Source: Alphaproteobacteria bacterium (GTDB lineage: Bacteria; Pseudomonadota; Alphaproteobacteria; JANQMY01). From it: a stretch of DNA of 64,000 nucleotides. The notes beneath the pieces are model-generated. The model was not told the DNA's origin. It was given only the letters and a program-made list of their open reading frames with translations, and ran no database searches. Both the position numbers and the translations under genes were made by a program. This document shows positions 1 through 7,884 of this stretch, piece after piece. The stretch covers positions 310,001 through 374,000 of the forward strand of contig JANQPL010000011.1 in NCBI GenBank assembly GCA_028289425.1, given 5' to 3'. The number at the start of each line of letters is the position of its first letter. Position 1 is the first letter of the stretch.

Positions 1-274
1 CGAGGTAGGTGTCGTCCTGTCGCGTCACGACGCCCCCCATGTCTGTGATCGCGGCCGGCAGCTGGGCCCAGGCATCCACCGGCAACGGATCAACCTTCTT
101 GTCGTCCGGGACGTCGGCCTCGCTGGACACGCAATTGGGCGACGATGGGCAGGGGGCGAGGCGCCCTTCGACAAGGCCGGGCGCAGTGCCGCCTTGAGAA
201 CTCTGCCCCAGGTAAAAGAATGTGCCGACACCCAGCGCCACCAATAGAATGACCCCGTAAAGTACATATCTCAT
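1..274 (-). CDS. DUF1499 family protein, partial (3' end outside window)
   Basis: The N-terminal 91 residues of a DUF1499 protein run leftward off the window edge. The start ATG (complement of 272-274) has a strong GGAGGTGA ribosome site about 6 nt upstream. Residues 3-21 form one hydrophobic membrane segment or signal anchor. They are followed by CPSSPNCVSS at residues 42-51, the Cys/Ser/Pro/Asn signature that opens the DUF1499 domain. The family is widespread in proteobacteria and has no settled function. The C-terminal half is not visible, so intactness is unknown. Confidence 0.8.
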   Translation of the reverse strand, partial: MRYVLYGVILLVALGVGTFFYLGQSSQGGTAPGLVEGRLAPCPSSPNCVSSEADVPDDKKVDPLPVDAWAQLPAAITDMGGVVTRQDDTYL

Positions 275-379
275 GGAAACTCACCTCCCCACATAGAACT
301 AATTACGGATATACGTTATCCATAAATAGCGTGAAGGTAAAGCCCAAGGCGGCGGCTGGCGGCGTTGATGACGGCCTAA

Positions 380-664
380 GAGGTTGCTGACCTGCGCGCT
401 CAGTTGGGCAGTCGATTGAACGCGATGACGCCGGTTTGGATGATCAATGCGTTCGCCGTTTTTGTGGCAGGGTATTTCGCCCGCGAGAGCGCCAATCTCC
501 ATTTAGGCGTCGCGCTTGTCGCCTTTTATGCCGTCTCTCATTTCATTATGTTGGTTCCATAGCTTTGAAATACCGGCGAATTGTGGCTTTTGCCGACGAC
601 GCTGGGTTTGCTTCCGATGCTGGTATTGTCGGCAGGACTAGTCGGTCAATTGGAGAGACGCGAA
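380..664 (+). pseudogene. Possible frameshifted remnant of a small membrane protein
   Basis: This 390-base stretch between two genes (275-664) has no clear intact gene. One frame reads an open stretch from 380 to a TAG at 560-562, with a hydrophobic run (WMINAFAVFVAGYF, then LGVALVAFYAVSHFIMLVP). Another frame, open from 569, encodes a second hydrophobic run (LWLLPTTLGLLPMLVLSAGL) leading into the next gene. Two adjacent membrane-like segments in different frames suggest one broken multi-pass protein. A free-standing 45-residue small membrane protein starting at ATG 425 is an alternative. The family is not recognised. A short inverted repeat (GGATA/TATCC, 307-321) lies upstream. Confidence 0.3.
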
Positions 665-1507
665 ATGAAAGACTTTAACAGCAAAGTGAGTGTCGTCACG
701 GGGGCTGCGAGCGGCATTGGCCACGCGACGGCTCAGCGATTTGCCGAAGAGGGCATGAAAGTTGTTCTGGCCGACATCGAAGAACCCCGCCTCAATCAAG
801 TGGTCGGACAGTTAAGGGATGCAGGTCACGATGTGATCGGCGTGCCGACGGATGTGTCGGATTGGCAGGCGGTCCAACAGCTTGCCGACAAAACGATCGA
901 CACGTTTGGCGCCGTGCATGTGGTGCACAACAATGCCGGCGTGGTTGTTTCCGGACCGATCGAAGAGCTGTCCCTGTCTGACTGGGAATGGGTGTTGGGT
1001 GTTGACCTTTGGAGTGTCATCTATGGCATCAAGGCATTCCTGCCACTGATCAAACAGGCGGGCGAAGGCCACATTGTCAACACCTCGTCGACCGCCGGCC
1101 TCCAGTCCAATGCGGGGATCGGCCCCTATAATGTGGCGAAGTTCGGTGTCGTCGCCTTAACCGAAACCCTGCGGCTTGAATTGGATGCGGCCGATGCGCC
1201 CATCTCCGCCTCCGTTCTGTGTCCCGGGGCGATTGACACACAGATCGTCCATAGCAAGCGCAACCGGCCGGCGGACTCTGCTGCAGACCACCAGTCCAGC
1301 GCCATTGAAGACGCCTTCGAGAAAAATGCCGGCGCTCTGTTAGAGCAGCAAGGGATGGCCCCTTCAAAAGTCGCAGACATGGTCGTGGACGCCATTCGCA
1401 ACAACGACTTCTGGATCATCACCCATCCCGAGTGGAAGGGGGTGATGAAGCAGCGCGTCGCCGCCATGGACAAGGACAATTCCCTGCATACGGGATTTGG
1501 CGGCTGA
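665..1507 (+). CDS. Short-chain dehydrogenase/reductase (classical SDR, NAD-type)
   Basis: This 280-residue classical SDR should oxidise an alcohol or reduce a ketone with a nicotinamide cofactor; the substrate is unknown. Visible motifs are TGAASGIG (12-19), Asp37 at the end of the second strand (favours NAD over NADP), NNAG (89-92), the catalytic serine near 141-142 and YNVAK (Tyr155, Lys159). The frame is open upstream to 569, but ATG 665 is preferred: it has GGAGAG upstream and gives the usual SDR N-terminus, while the upstream extension is a stray hydrophobic stretch. It stands alone, facing the hydrolase that ends at 1551. Confidence 0.85.
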   Translation: MKDFNSKVSVVTGAASGIGHATAQRFAEEGMKVVLADIEEPRLNQVVGQLRDAGHDVIGVPTDVSDWQAVQQLADKTIDTFGAVHVVHNNAGVVVSGPIEELSLSDWEWVLGVDLWSVIYGIKAFLPLIKQAGEGHIVNTSSTAGLQSNAGIGPYNVAKFGVVALTETLRLELDAADAPISASVLCPGAIDTQIVHSKRNRPADSAADHQSSAIEDAFEKNAGALLEQQGMAPSKVADMVVDAIRNNDFWIITHPEWKGVMKQRVAAMDKDNSLHTGFGG

Positions 1508-1550
1508 GTTGCTATGGCGTGGGCGCCGATACCCCGCGAACGCCAGATCG

Positions 1551-2279
1551 TCAGCCTACGTTGCTCTTCACATAGCCTGCCAAAACACGGGCGAGTTCGG
1601 ACGGCGCCGAAAACATGGGCATATGACCCGACACGATGTTGTGTTCGATCGGAACGCCGGACCGGTTGGCCATCCATTGCTGATGCTGTGGCGTCAGTGC
1701 GCGATCCTCTGTGCATAGAATGTAACTCTTTGGGATCGAACCAAAACCGTCTGCCAGTCTTATCTTCGTGATTCCTGGCCGCAGGGGGTTGTCTCCGAGC
1801 TGGCGTGTCGCGTTGCGCTCGTCTTCCTCTGCGCAATCATGAAACAGGGCGTCATGGCAGACGCTTTCATCAAGGGAGATACGCCCGGACAACACTCTTG
1901 GCCGGACACCAGGGCCGAGCAGCGAATCTTCATCTTTGCGGGCCAGCTGGATCAGGCGTTCTTGGTTTACGGGAACGAACGCCGCAAGATAGACGAGTTT
2001 ATCGAAGGTTTCGGGAGACAGGCCCGCGGCGGCCGACACGACAAATCCGCCCATGGAATGACCGACAGTAACGACAGGCCCGTCGATTTCATTTACGGCG
2101 TCAATCACGGCATTGGCGTAATCGCCGAGAGAAACCGACCACATGTTGCGGTGGTTCGCCCCATGACCGGGCAGATCAATCGTCCGTGCCGGCGCATTCA
2201 GCTCTTGAAGCTCCGGCAAAAGACGGTCCCACACCCAGCCGGCAGACCAGCCGCCGTGAACAAGCAAAAGTGTGGACAT
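1551..2279 (-). CDS. Alpha/beta hydrolase (esterase-like)
   Basis: This 242-residue alpha/beta hydrolase probably cleaves a small ester. The oxyanion-hole segment LLVHGG is at 5-10, the nucleophile elbow GHSMGG at 73-78 (Ser75), the acid in CTEDRAL (Asp192) and the base in SGHMPMFS (His219), so the triad is complete. The compact size and motif spacing resemble plant methyl-salicylate esterase and bacterial EstC-like enzymes; the substrate is an open question. It is the last gene of a leftward cluster behind two cupin genes, with 124 bp separating it from them, so co-transcription is likely but not certain. Confidence 0.8.
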   Translation of the reverse strand: MSTLLLVHGGWSAGWVWDRLLPELQELNAPARTIDLPGHGANHRNMWSVSLGDYANAVIDAVNEIDGPVVTVGHSMGGFVVSAAAGLSPETFDKLVYLAAFVPVNQERLIQLARKDEDSLLGPGVRPRVLSGRISLDESVCHDALFHDCAEEDERNATRQLGDNPLRPGITKIRLADGFGSIPKSYILCTEDRALTPQHQQWMANRSGVPIEHNIVSGHMPMFSAPSELARVLAGYVKSNVG

Positions 2280-2403
2280 GATTGTTTTCCCGTTTCGCTG
2301 TGTGTTTTCAGTTGGTGTGTAGATTCCATCTACGATGTAATGGCAGCATCTGGGTTAGCACATCAATGGACATGTGTTGTGGCTTTTTGAGCAACGGCTG
2401 TTT

Positions 2404-2817
2404 TCACGACGCATTCGGACTTTGCTTGAACCACTCAACGATCGCCGGCATGTCGTTTTCGAAGCCTCCGGGATTGTTGATGCTGATAAAGCCGGCACGG
2501 GACGATGTGCGGTTTTCGAACGTGTGTTCCGTGCCCCCAGGGATGTAAATATATGTCCCTGCTTTGGCGGATTGCCATTTCGCGCCGAGCATAACACTCA
2601 CCTCGCCTTCGATCACATAGAACATGTGATCTTCCGGATGAGAATGGGCAGGAGGAACGTCCGGCGGCACGGTGTTTGGCTCCAGCCACCATTCCGAGAC
2701 CGATAGCCGCCCCATTGTTTCGTCATTATCGGCTACGAAGATGGCCGACATCTTACCCATCCCGTAGTGACGTCCATTGTCGGGTTTTATGACAAATGCC
2801 TTCGCGCGCCGGCCCAT
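2404..2817 (-). CDS. Single-domain cupin protein
   Basis: This 137-residue cupin has the first motif around HSHPEDHMFYVIEG (His58, His60, His64) and the second around PGGTEHTF (His98), enough ligands for one divalent metal. Such proteins act as small isomerases, dioxygenases or sensors; nothing here fixes the reaction. It lies 14 bp downstream of another cupin gene in the same direction, so the two are almost certainly co-transcribed. A hydrolase follows at 2279. Together they look like a small catabolic operon. Confidence 0.75.
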   Translation of the reverse strand: MGRRAKAFVIKPDNGRHYGMGKMSAIFVADNDETMGRLSVSEWWLEPNTVPPDVPPAHSHPEDHMFYVIEGEVSVMLGAKWQSAKAGTYIYIPGGTEHTFENRTSSRAGFISINNPGGFENDMPAIVEWFKQSPNAS

Positions 2818-2831
2818 GATTGTTTCCTTTC

Positions 2832-3191
2832 CTAAGCGTCGTTTGTGCTTCTGGGATCCTCATTTTCGGAATAAAGCGTTTCACCCGGCGTGAAATAGAG
2901 AAACTTGGCGCCACTTGGCGCACCCGGTTTGTGCCAGATGCCCCGCGGAACGACAAAGGAGGTGCCTGCCGGCGCGATATAGTGATTGGAACCGTCTGGT
3001 TCCAAGAGCGTGATCTCAACGGTGCCTTCGATAATGTAGAAGAATTCGTCCGTATCCGGATGCATTTCCCACCCAGGTGAGACGCCGGTGATTCTGCAGG
3101 TGCCAAAGGATTTTCCGTTGAATGAGTTGAATTCCAGGAACGAGCCTTCCGGATTTTCGTTCAACAAACGGAGGAGATCGGTGGTTTCCAT
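2832..3191 (-). CDS. Single-domain cupin protein, first gene of a leftward operon
   Basis: This 119-residue cupin has motif 1 HPDTDEFFYIIEG (His44, Glu49) and motif 2 VPRGIWHKPG (His87). The usual HxH pair is reduced to a single His followed by Pro-Asp, a variant common among uncharacterised small cupins. The start ATG at 3191 has AAAGGAG about 6 nt upstream. The promoter should lie in 3192-3355, which holds no other gene. The paired arrangement with the next cupin suggests a heteromeric or two-step role, which is inference only. Confidence 0.75.
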   Translation of the reverse strand: METTDLLRLLNENPEGSFLEFNSFNGKSFGTCRITGVSPGWEMHPDTDEFFYIIEGTVEITLLEPDGSNHYIAPAGTSFVVPRGIWHKPGAPSGAKFLYFTPGETLYSENEDPRSTNDA

Positions 3192-3355
3192 TAGTCACTC
3201 CTTTCGGAACGGCGGAAAAGGGATCAGAGCCCTTTTTCCCAGGCAGGCGGCCTTCGGGCCAATATTACCATTGATCGCGTGATTTCTATCGTCTGTTTTT
3301 TTGGGGGCAACTTGGTCGGCAAGCTAAAACGCCAAAGCATGTTTAGACATTGCCA

Positions 3356-3844
3356 TTAAAGACGTTGTGACGTCTGCTGGCACGGCGCACAACATCCCGA
3401 AAACTCAACGACCCGTCGTTTGACGGCGAAGCCCAGGCGCTTTGCGTCCTCGTTGATGAGCTCTTCAGCCTTCGGATTTTCGATTTCCACTGCATCGCCG
3501 CACGACTCACATACCAGAAAAACACACGTGTGTTCGTGGTCCGGGTGGGTGCAAGCGACATAGGCATTGCGGCTCTCGATTCGTGCCGCGACGCGCTGTT
3601 CGCATAGAAAATCGAGCGTTCGGTAAATCGTCGGCGGAGCAAACGCGCGACCGGATGTTTCCGAGAGCAATTCTCGTATCTCATAGGCGCCAAGTGGCCG
3701 CTGCGCTTCCCAGAGCGCGGTCAAAACCGTTTGCCGCAACTGCGTCATTCGCGCGCCCCGCAAGCGGCATGCGGCAATTGCTGATTTGACATCTTCCTCA
3801 CAGGAAGAGGGCTCGTTTTTTGGAAGGTCCTTGAGTCGAGACAT
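3356..3844 (-). CDS. zur: Fur-family zinc uptake regulator Zur
   Basis: This 162-residue Fur-family repressor has a winged helix at about 33-85, a His-rich hinge (THPDHEHTC, His100/103/105) and two Cys pairs (CESC, Cys112/115; CAPC, Cys152/155) that form the structural zinc site. Zur represses zinc-uptake genes when zinc is sufficient. Zur is preferred over Fur because the gene is divergent from a zinc-type CobW GTPase and the same palindrome recurs before a ZnuD-like receptor and a DUF2796/ZIP pair. A Zur box lies about 24 bp upstream of its own start, so autoregulation is likely. Confidence 0.85.
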   Translation of the reverse strand: MSRLKDLPKNEPSSCEEDVKSAIAACRLRGARMTQLRQTVLTALWEAQRPLGAYEIRELLSETSGRAFAPPTIYRTLDFLCEQRVAARIESRNAYVACTHPDHEHTCVFLVCESCGDAVEIENPKAEELINEDAKRLGFAVKRRVVEFSGCCAPCQQTSQRL

Positions 3845-3867
3845 AAGCAGGACTGCTTGTCGATGTT

Positions 3868-3884
3868 ATGTTATAATGTTGCAT
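3868..3884. promoter_or_regulatory. Zur box 1 (zur/CobW divergent promoter)
   Basis: ATGTTATAATGTTGCAT is an imperfect palindrome between the divergent zur and CobW starts. It shares ATGTTATAATGT with the box at 7854-7870 and GTTATAAT with the box at 40947-40963. It is the weakest of the three (three mismatched pairs), which would suit a moderately controlled autoregulated promoter. Confidence 0.75.
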
Positions 3885-3950
3885 TAGATGATACAAAGTT
3901 CTATGAGGGGCGGCAAGACGAAGTTCGAACATCCCGACACGGAAGAAGCA

Positions 3951-5177
3951 ATGACACTATCTCCAGCCACCGACAATCGCCTTCCCGTCACCGTTCTCTC
4001 CGGTTTCTTGGGCGCGGGCAAAACCACATTGCTCAATCGGGTCTTGAACAATCGAGAGGGTCGCCGCGTTGCGGTGATCGTCAATGATATGTCCGAAGTC
4101 AATATCGACGCGGACCTGGTCCGCTCCGGTACCGAATTAAGCCGCACGGATGAAACCCTTGTTGAGATGTCGAACGGATGCATCTGCTGCACATTGCGAG
4201 ACGATCTGCTCGCGGAAGTGCGCCGGCTCGCGGGAGAAGGCCGTTTTGACTATTTGCTGATTGAATCGACGGGGATTTCCGAGCCCTTGCCGGTTGCGGC
4301 CACGTTCGATTTCCGTACCGAGGAGGGCGAAAGCCTGTCTGATGTTGCGCGCATCGATACCATGGTGACTGTCGTGGATGCGGTCAACCTGCTCAAGGAT
4401 TTTTCAAGCCACGATTTCTTGCGCGACCGGGGCGAGGTCATGGGCGAGGAAGATGACCGCACGCTCGTTCATCTTTTGACGGACCAGATTGAGTTCTCCG
4501 ATATCGTCATCCTGAATAAGGTGGACGATGCCCGCCCAGAACAGGTAGACGCGGCCCGTAAGATCATCCGAAGCCTAAACGCCGATGTTCAAATCATCGA
4601 AACGAACTATTCCGATGTGCCGGCGGATGCGATCCTCGACACGGGGCTTTTCGATTTCGAGAAAGCGCATGAGCATCCCATGTGGGCAAAGGAACTCTAT
4701 GGCTATGCGGACCACACGCCGGAAACGGAAGAATACGGCGTAACGTCTTATGTCTATCGGGCGCGGCGTCCGTTTGATCCGCAGGCGATCCACAAACTTC
4801 TGAATGGCCCTTTGCCCGGGGTGATCCGCGCCAAAGGTCATTTCTGGATGGCGACGCGACCGGATTGGGTTGCAGAGTTTTCGCTGGCGGGGGCGCTGTC
4901 CAGTGTTTCGCCGCTGGGCACATGGTGGGCGAGCGTGCCGCGTGAGCAATGGCCGGAAGGTGAGTCGATCGATAGATATATTGACGAAAACTGGCGGGAG
5001 CCATTTGGTGATCGCCGCCACGAAATCGTTTTCATCGGTACTGATATCGATTGGCCGGCCCTTAAGGCACGCCTGGACGCAGCTTTGTTGCCCCTAACGC
5101 AACAATATTCGCCGGATAACGTGCCCAACCTGCCGGATCCGTTCCCCCTGTGGCGCCACGCCGAGTCCCCTGAATGA
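3951..5177 (+). CDS. CobW/COG0523 family GTPase, zinc-starvation type
   Basis: This 408-residue G3E-family GTPase is a predicted metallochaperone. It shows Walker A GFLGAGKT (18-25), the metal-binding CxCC motif CICC (77-80), the ESTG switch near 105-108 and NKVD (189-192), then a CobW C-terminal domain from about 280. Zur-controlled COG0523 proteins deliver scarce zinc to client enzymes. The frame is open from ATG 3888, but ATG 3951 is chosen because GGAAGAA sits just upstream and the protein then begins just before the typical [16 protein letters not shown]. The Zur box lies 67 bp upstream. The client enzyme is unknown. Confidence 0.85.
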   Translation: MTLSPATDNRLPVTVLSGFLGAGKTTLLNRVLNNREGRRVAVIVNDMSEVNIDADLVRSGTELSRTDETLVEMSNGCICCTLRDDLLAEVRRLAGEGRFDYLLIESTGISEPLPVAATFDFRTEEGESLSDVARIDTMVTVVDAVNLLKDFSSHDFLRDRGEVMGEEDDRTLVHLLTDQIEFSDIVILNKVDDARPEQVDAARKIIRSLNADVQIIETNYSDVPADAILDTGLFDFEKAHEHPMWAKELYGYADHTPETEEYGVTSYVYRARRPFDPQAIHKLLNGPLPGVIRAKGHFWMATRPDWVAEFSLAGALSSVSPLGTWWASVPREQWPEGESIDRYIDENWREPFGDRRHEIVFIGTDIDWPALKARLDAALLPLTQQYSPDNVPNLPDPFPLWRHAESPE

Positions 5178-5420
5178 TGGCGTGATCGTGTCTCGTCCAG
5201 GTTTCACCGATGAAAGGTTCCGGACGTTCTGACAAAGAAGGTTGGCATTCGAACTGGCCGCGGTAAGTTTGCTTTGCCAAAGAACGACGCGTAATTTGCA
5301 CCGGGTTAGATTGTTTTCTTCCGAGAATTTTCGAAAACGAGGGTAAGGCGACAGCTGAAGCCGACAAAAGCAGGCACGCAATTGCGATAGCGCATAATCA
5401 AAATACAGGAGGATGTCAGA

Positions 5421-6608
5421 ATGAACGCTTTCACCCTTGAACCTATGGGGACAACCACAGTTGGCGCGGGCAGTGTCGGTGAAGTCGCACAACATGTGCA
5501 AGCCCATGGCGCCCGCGCCTTCGTCGTGAGCGATCCCGGTGTGCAATCGGCAGGCGTTTTGGACAGTGTAACCAAGGCGCTGGCCGGCGCGGAAATTGAC
5601 TTTGTGGCATTCGTCGATGTCGATCCGAATCCCACCGACGCAAATGTTGCGGCCGGCGTGGCTGCGCTGCGAGACTTTGGCCTCGAGGGGACCGTGATGG
5701 TCCTCGTCGGCGGGGGCTCGGTGATGGACTGCGGCAAATACATCGCCATGGCGGCGCCATCCGGCATTGACGACCTATCGCTGGCTTTCTCGCCTGACCT
5801 CGACGAGGCGGACCGGATAGACTTCAACACCATTGCGCCTGCAGCCCAGGTGAGCGCACCTTGCCTGCCGACGGTGGCGGTGCCGACGACCGCAGGAACT
5901 GCGTCCGAGACCAATGGCGGTGGGCTGATTACGCAAAACGCCGACCACCGCAAGCTGACCTTCGGCAACCCAGAGGTTAAGCCGCGTGCCGTGGTGTTGG
6001 ACCCGATGCTAACTGTGGGTCTGCCAGCGGGCGCAACGGCCGCCTGCGGGATGGACGTGTTGACCCACGCCATCGAGTGCTACACCTCCACGAAATCTAA
6101 TCCCTATGCCGACGGCCTCGCCCTGCAGGCGATCCGTCTCACCGGTCAGTGGTTGCCGCAAGCCGTGGCCGAGGGCAGCGACGTTGAGGCCCGGACATCA
6201 ATGCTGATGGCGTCCCACCTCGCAGGACGTGCGTTTTCGTCGGGCCCCCTCCTTGGGCTTGTTCACGCTACGGGTCATCCTGTTTCCGGCACATACGGCG
6301 TAGCCCATGGGCAGACGCTTGCGACCATGTTGCCCCATGTCATGCGATTCAACTTGGAGGCCGTCGCAGATCGGTATGCTGACGTTGGACTTGCCCTCGG
6401 TGTGGCTCACGATGCCCACGCGGCGATCGGCGCGGTAGAGAAGCTGTCCGCCACCGTTGGAACAAACCGCAGCTTGAGCGATCTTGGCGCCAAAACCGGG
6501 GATATCGATGCGCTGACAACGGATGCGCTTCGCGACATGATCATTTTGAATACGCCGCGTTATCCGAGCCGCGAAGACGTCAAAGGGCTGTACCAGCTCG
6601 CGATGTAG
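5421..6608 (+). CDS. Iron-containing (group III) alcohol dehydrogenase
   Basis: This 395-residue group III dehydrogenase oxidises an alcohol or reduces an aldehyde with NAD(P). The cofactor loop is GGGS (97-100) and PTTAGTASE lies at 155-163. The four metal ligands align as Asp212, His216, His282 and His296, spaced close to those of FucO. AGGAGG precedes the ATG by 7 nt. It sits between two CobW GTPases inside the zinc-starvation locus, 5 bp before the second, so it is probably co-expressed when zinc is low. A plausible reading is that it backs up a zinc-dependent alcohol dehydrogenase; that is inference, and the metal could be iron or zinc. The 243-bp gap upstream holds no recognised Zur box. 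Confidence 0.85.
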   Translation: MNAFTLEPMGTTTVGAGSVGEVAQHVQAHGARAFVVSDPGVQSAGVLDSVTKALAGAEIDFVAFVDVDPNPTDANVAAGVAALRDFGLEGTVMVLVGGGSVMDCGKYIAMAAPSGIDDLSLAFSPDLDEADRIDFNTIAPAAQVSAPCLPTVAVPTTAGTASETNGGGLITQNADHRKLTFGNPEVKPRAVVLDPMLTVGLPAGATAACGMDVLTHAIECYTSTKSNPYADGLALQAIRLTGQWLPQAVAEGSDVEARTSMLMASHLAGRAFSSGPLLGLVHATGHPVSGTYGVAHGQTLATMLPHVMRFNLEAVADRYADVGLALGVAHDAHAAIGAVEKLSATVGTNRSLSDLGAKTGDIDALTTDALRDMIILNTPRYPSREDVKGLYQLAM

Positions 6609-6612
6609 GTGA

Positions 6613-7704
6613 ATGAGCCACATACCTGTCACTCTGCTCACGGGGTTTCTCGGTAGCGGAAAATCCACGCTCCTAACACAGATCCTGCGCGATCCCCGGT
6701 TTAGCGATACCGCCGTTGTCGTCAACGAATTTGGCGAGGTCGGGCTCGACGGTTATCTGATTGAACATGCGAGTGACCAGATCGTCGAGATGACATCGGG
6801 TTGCCTTTGCTGCACGATCCGGGGTGACATCCGGCAAACCCTTCTCATGCTGTATAGCCGACAGGACCAAGGGGAAATCCCTATGTTCTCTCGCCTGGTT
6901 GTGGAGTCTACCGGGCTCGCCGATCCGGCCCCCGTCATCCATACCTTGATGAGCGATCCCAGGCTCGACCGTCGCTACATGCTGGGCGGTATCGTCACCA
7001 CGATCGACGCTGTCAATGGTGAGGCAACCCTGGAGACCCACCCCGAATGTCTAAAACAGGCCGCCGTCGCCGACCGTCTGGTCCTTACCAAAACAGACTT
7101 GGTCAATGATCCGATCTCGGCCAAGGACGTAAAAGCGTTAAAAGCAAAGCTACACGCTCTCAACCCGGGTGCGCCGGTCTTTGACCGCCATGACCCCTCC
7201 TTCAATCTCAACCGTCTGTTCGACACCTCGCTCTACAATCCACAGACCAAGACCATGGATGTGCGCAACTGGTTGAATGCCGAGGCGGAATTGGACGACA
7301 GCGATCATCATCATGACCATGGGCATGGCGAACATGCCCATCACCACTACGAGCAAGACCCACATGACGTAACCCGACACGGCACCGATATTCGGGCGTT
7401 CACGCTAACCTTCGATGAGCCGGTGCAGATCGAAACTTTTGGCAGCGCGCTCGAAGCGCTGACTCTCACTCAGGGTGCGAACCTTCTTCGGCTCAAAGGG
7501 ATCGTAAACACTGCCGACCGCCCAGGAAGGCCGCTTGTTATTCACGGCGTCCAGCATGTGTTCCACGATCCGGTTTGGCTTGATGCCTGGCCGGATGCGG
7601 ATGAGCGAACGCGCCTCGTCTTTATTACACACGGGATCGAGCGGAAAACGCTGGACGATTTCTTTAAAGCCTGGATCAGATCAGCAAATGGCGATTGGCG
7701 ATAG
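6613..7704 (+). CDS. CobW/COG0523 family GTPase with internal His-rich loop
   Basis: This second, distinct COG0523 GTPase has 363 residues. Walker A is GFLGSGKST (11-19), the CxCC motif CLCC (64-67) and the nucleotide-specificity motif TKTD (159-162). A dense His/Asp stretch lies at 232-251, between the GTPase core and the CobW C-terminal domain, and is a likely zinc reservoir or delivery site. It starts 4 bp after the dehydrogenase stop, so it is translated from the same message. Two different COG0523 proteins in one locus suggests different clients. No separate promoter is seen before it. Confidence 0.85.
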   Translation: MSHIPVTLLTGFLGSGKSTLLTQILRDPRFSDTAVVVNEFGEVGLDGYLIEHASDQIVEMTSGCLCCTIRGDIRQTLLMLYSRQDQGEIPMFSRLVVESTGLADPAPVIHTLMSDPRLDRRYMLGGIVTTIDAVNGEATLETHPECLKQAAVADRLVLTKTDLVNDPISAKDVKALKAKLHALNPGAPVFDRHDPSFNLNRLFDTSLYNPQTKTMDVRNWLNAEAELDDSDHHHDHGHGEHAHHHYEQDPHDVTRHGTDIRAFTLTFDEPVQIETFGSALEALTLTQGANLLRLKGIVNTADRPGRPLVIHGVQHVFHDPVWLDAWPDADERTRLVFITHGIERKTLDDFFKAWIRSANGDWR

Positions 7705-7853
7705 AAACTGACTGGTCTCCTAGAACATTAGGGCGCGTTTAGGTCTATCGGCCGTCACTCATAAGAAGCAGCCGGTCGGAAGAACCCCGAGCCATCCGAA
7801 TGCTTTGGTGATTCAACTTGCCAGACGTGATGAGATGTCGTAAACGAAGCATT

Positions 7854-7870
7854 ATGTTATAATGTAACAT
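7854..7870. promoter_or_regulatory. Zur box 2 (ZnuD-like receptor promoter)
   Basis: ATGTTATAATGTAACAT is a near-perfect 17-bp palindrome with one mismatched pair. It ends 14 bp before the receptor ATG at 7885, so a bound repressor would block the promoter or early transcript. It matches the boxes at 3868 and 40947. Confidence 0.85.
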
Positions 7871-7884
7871 TGCTCGGGGGCAAT

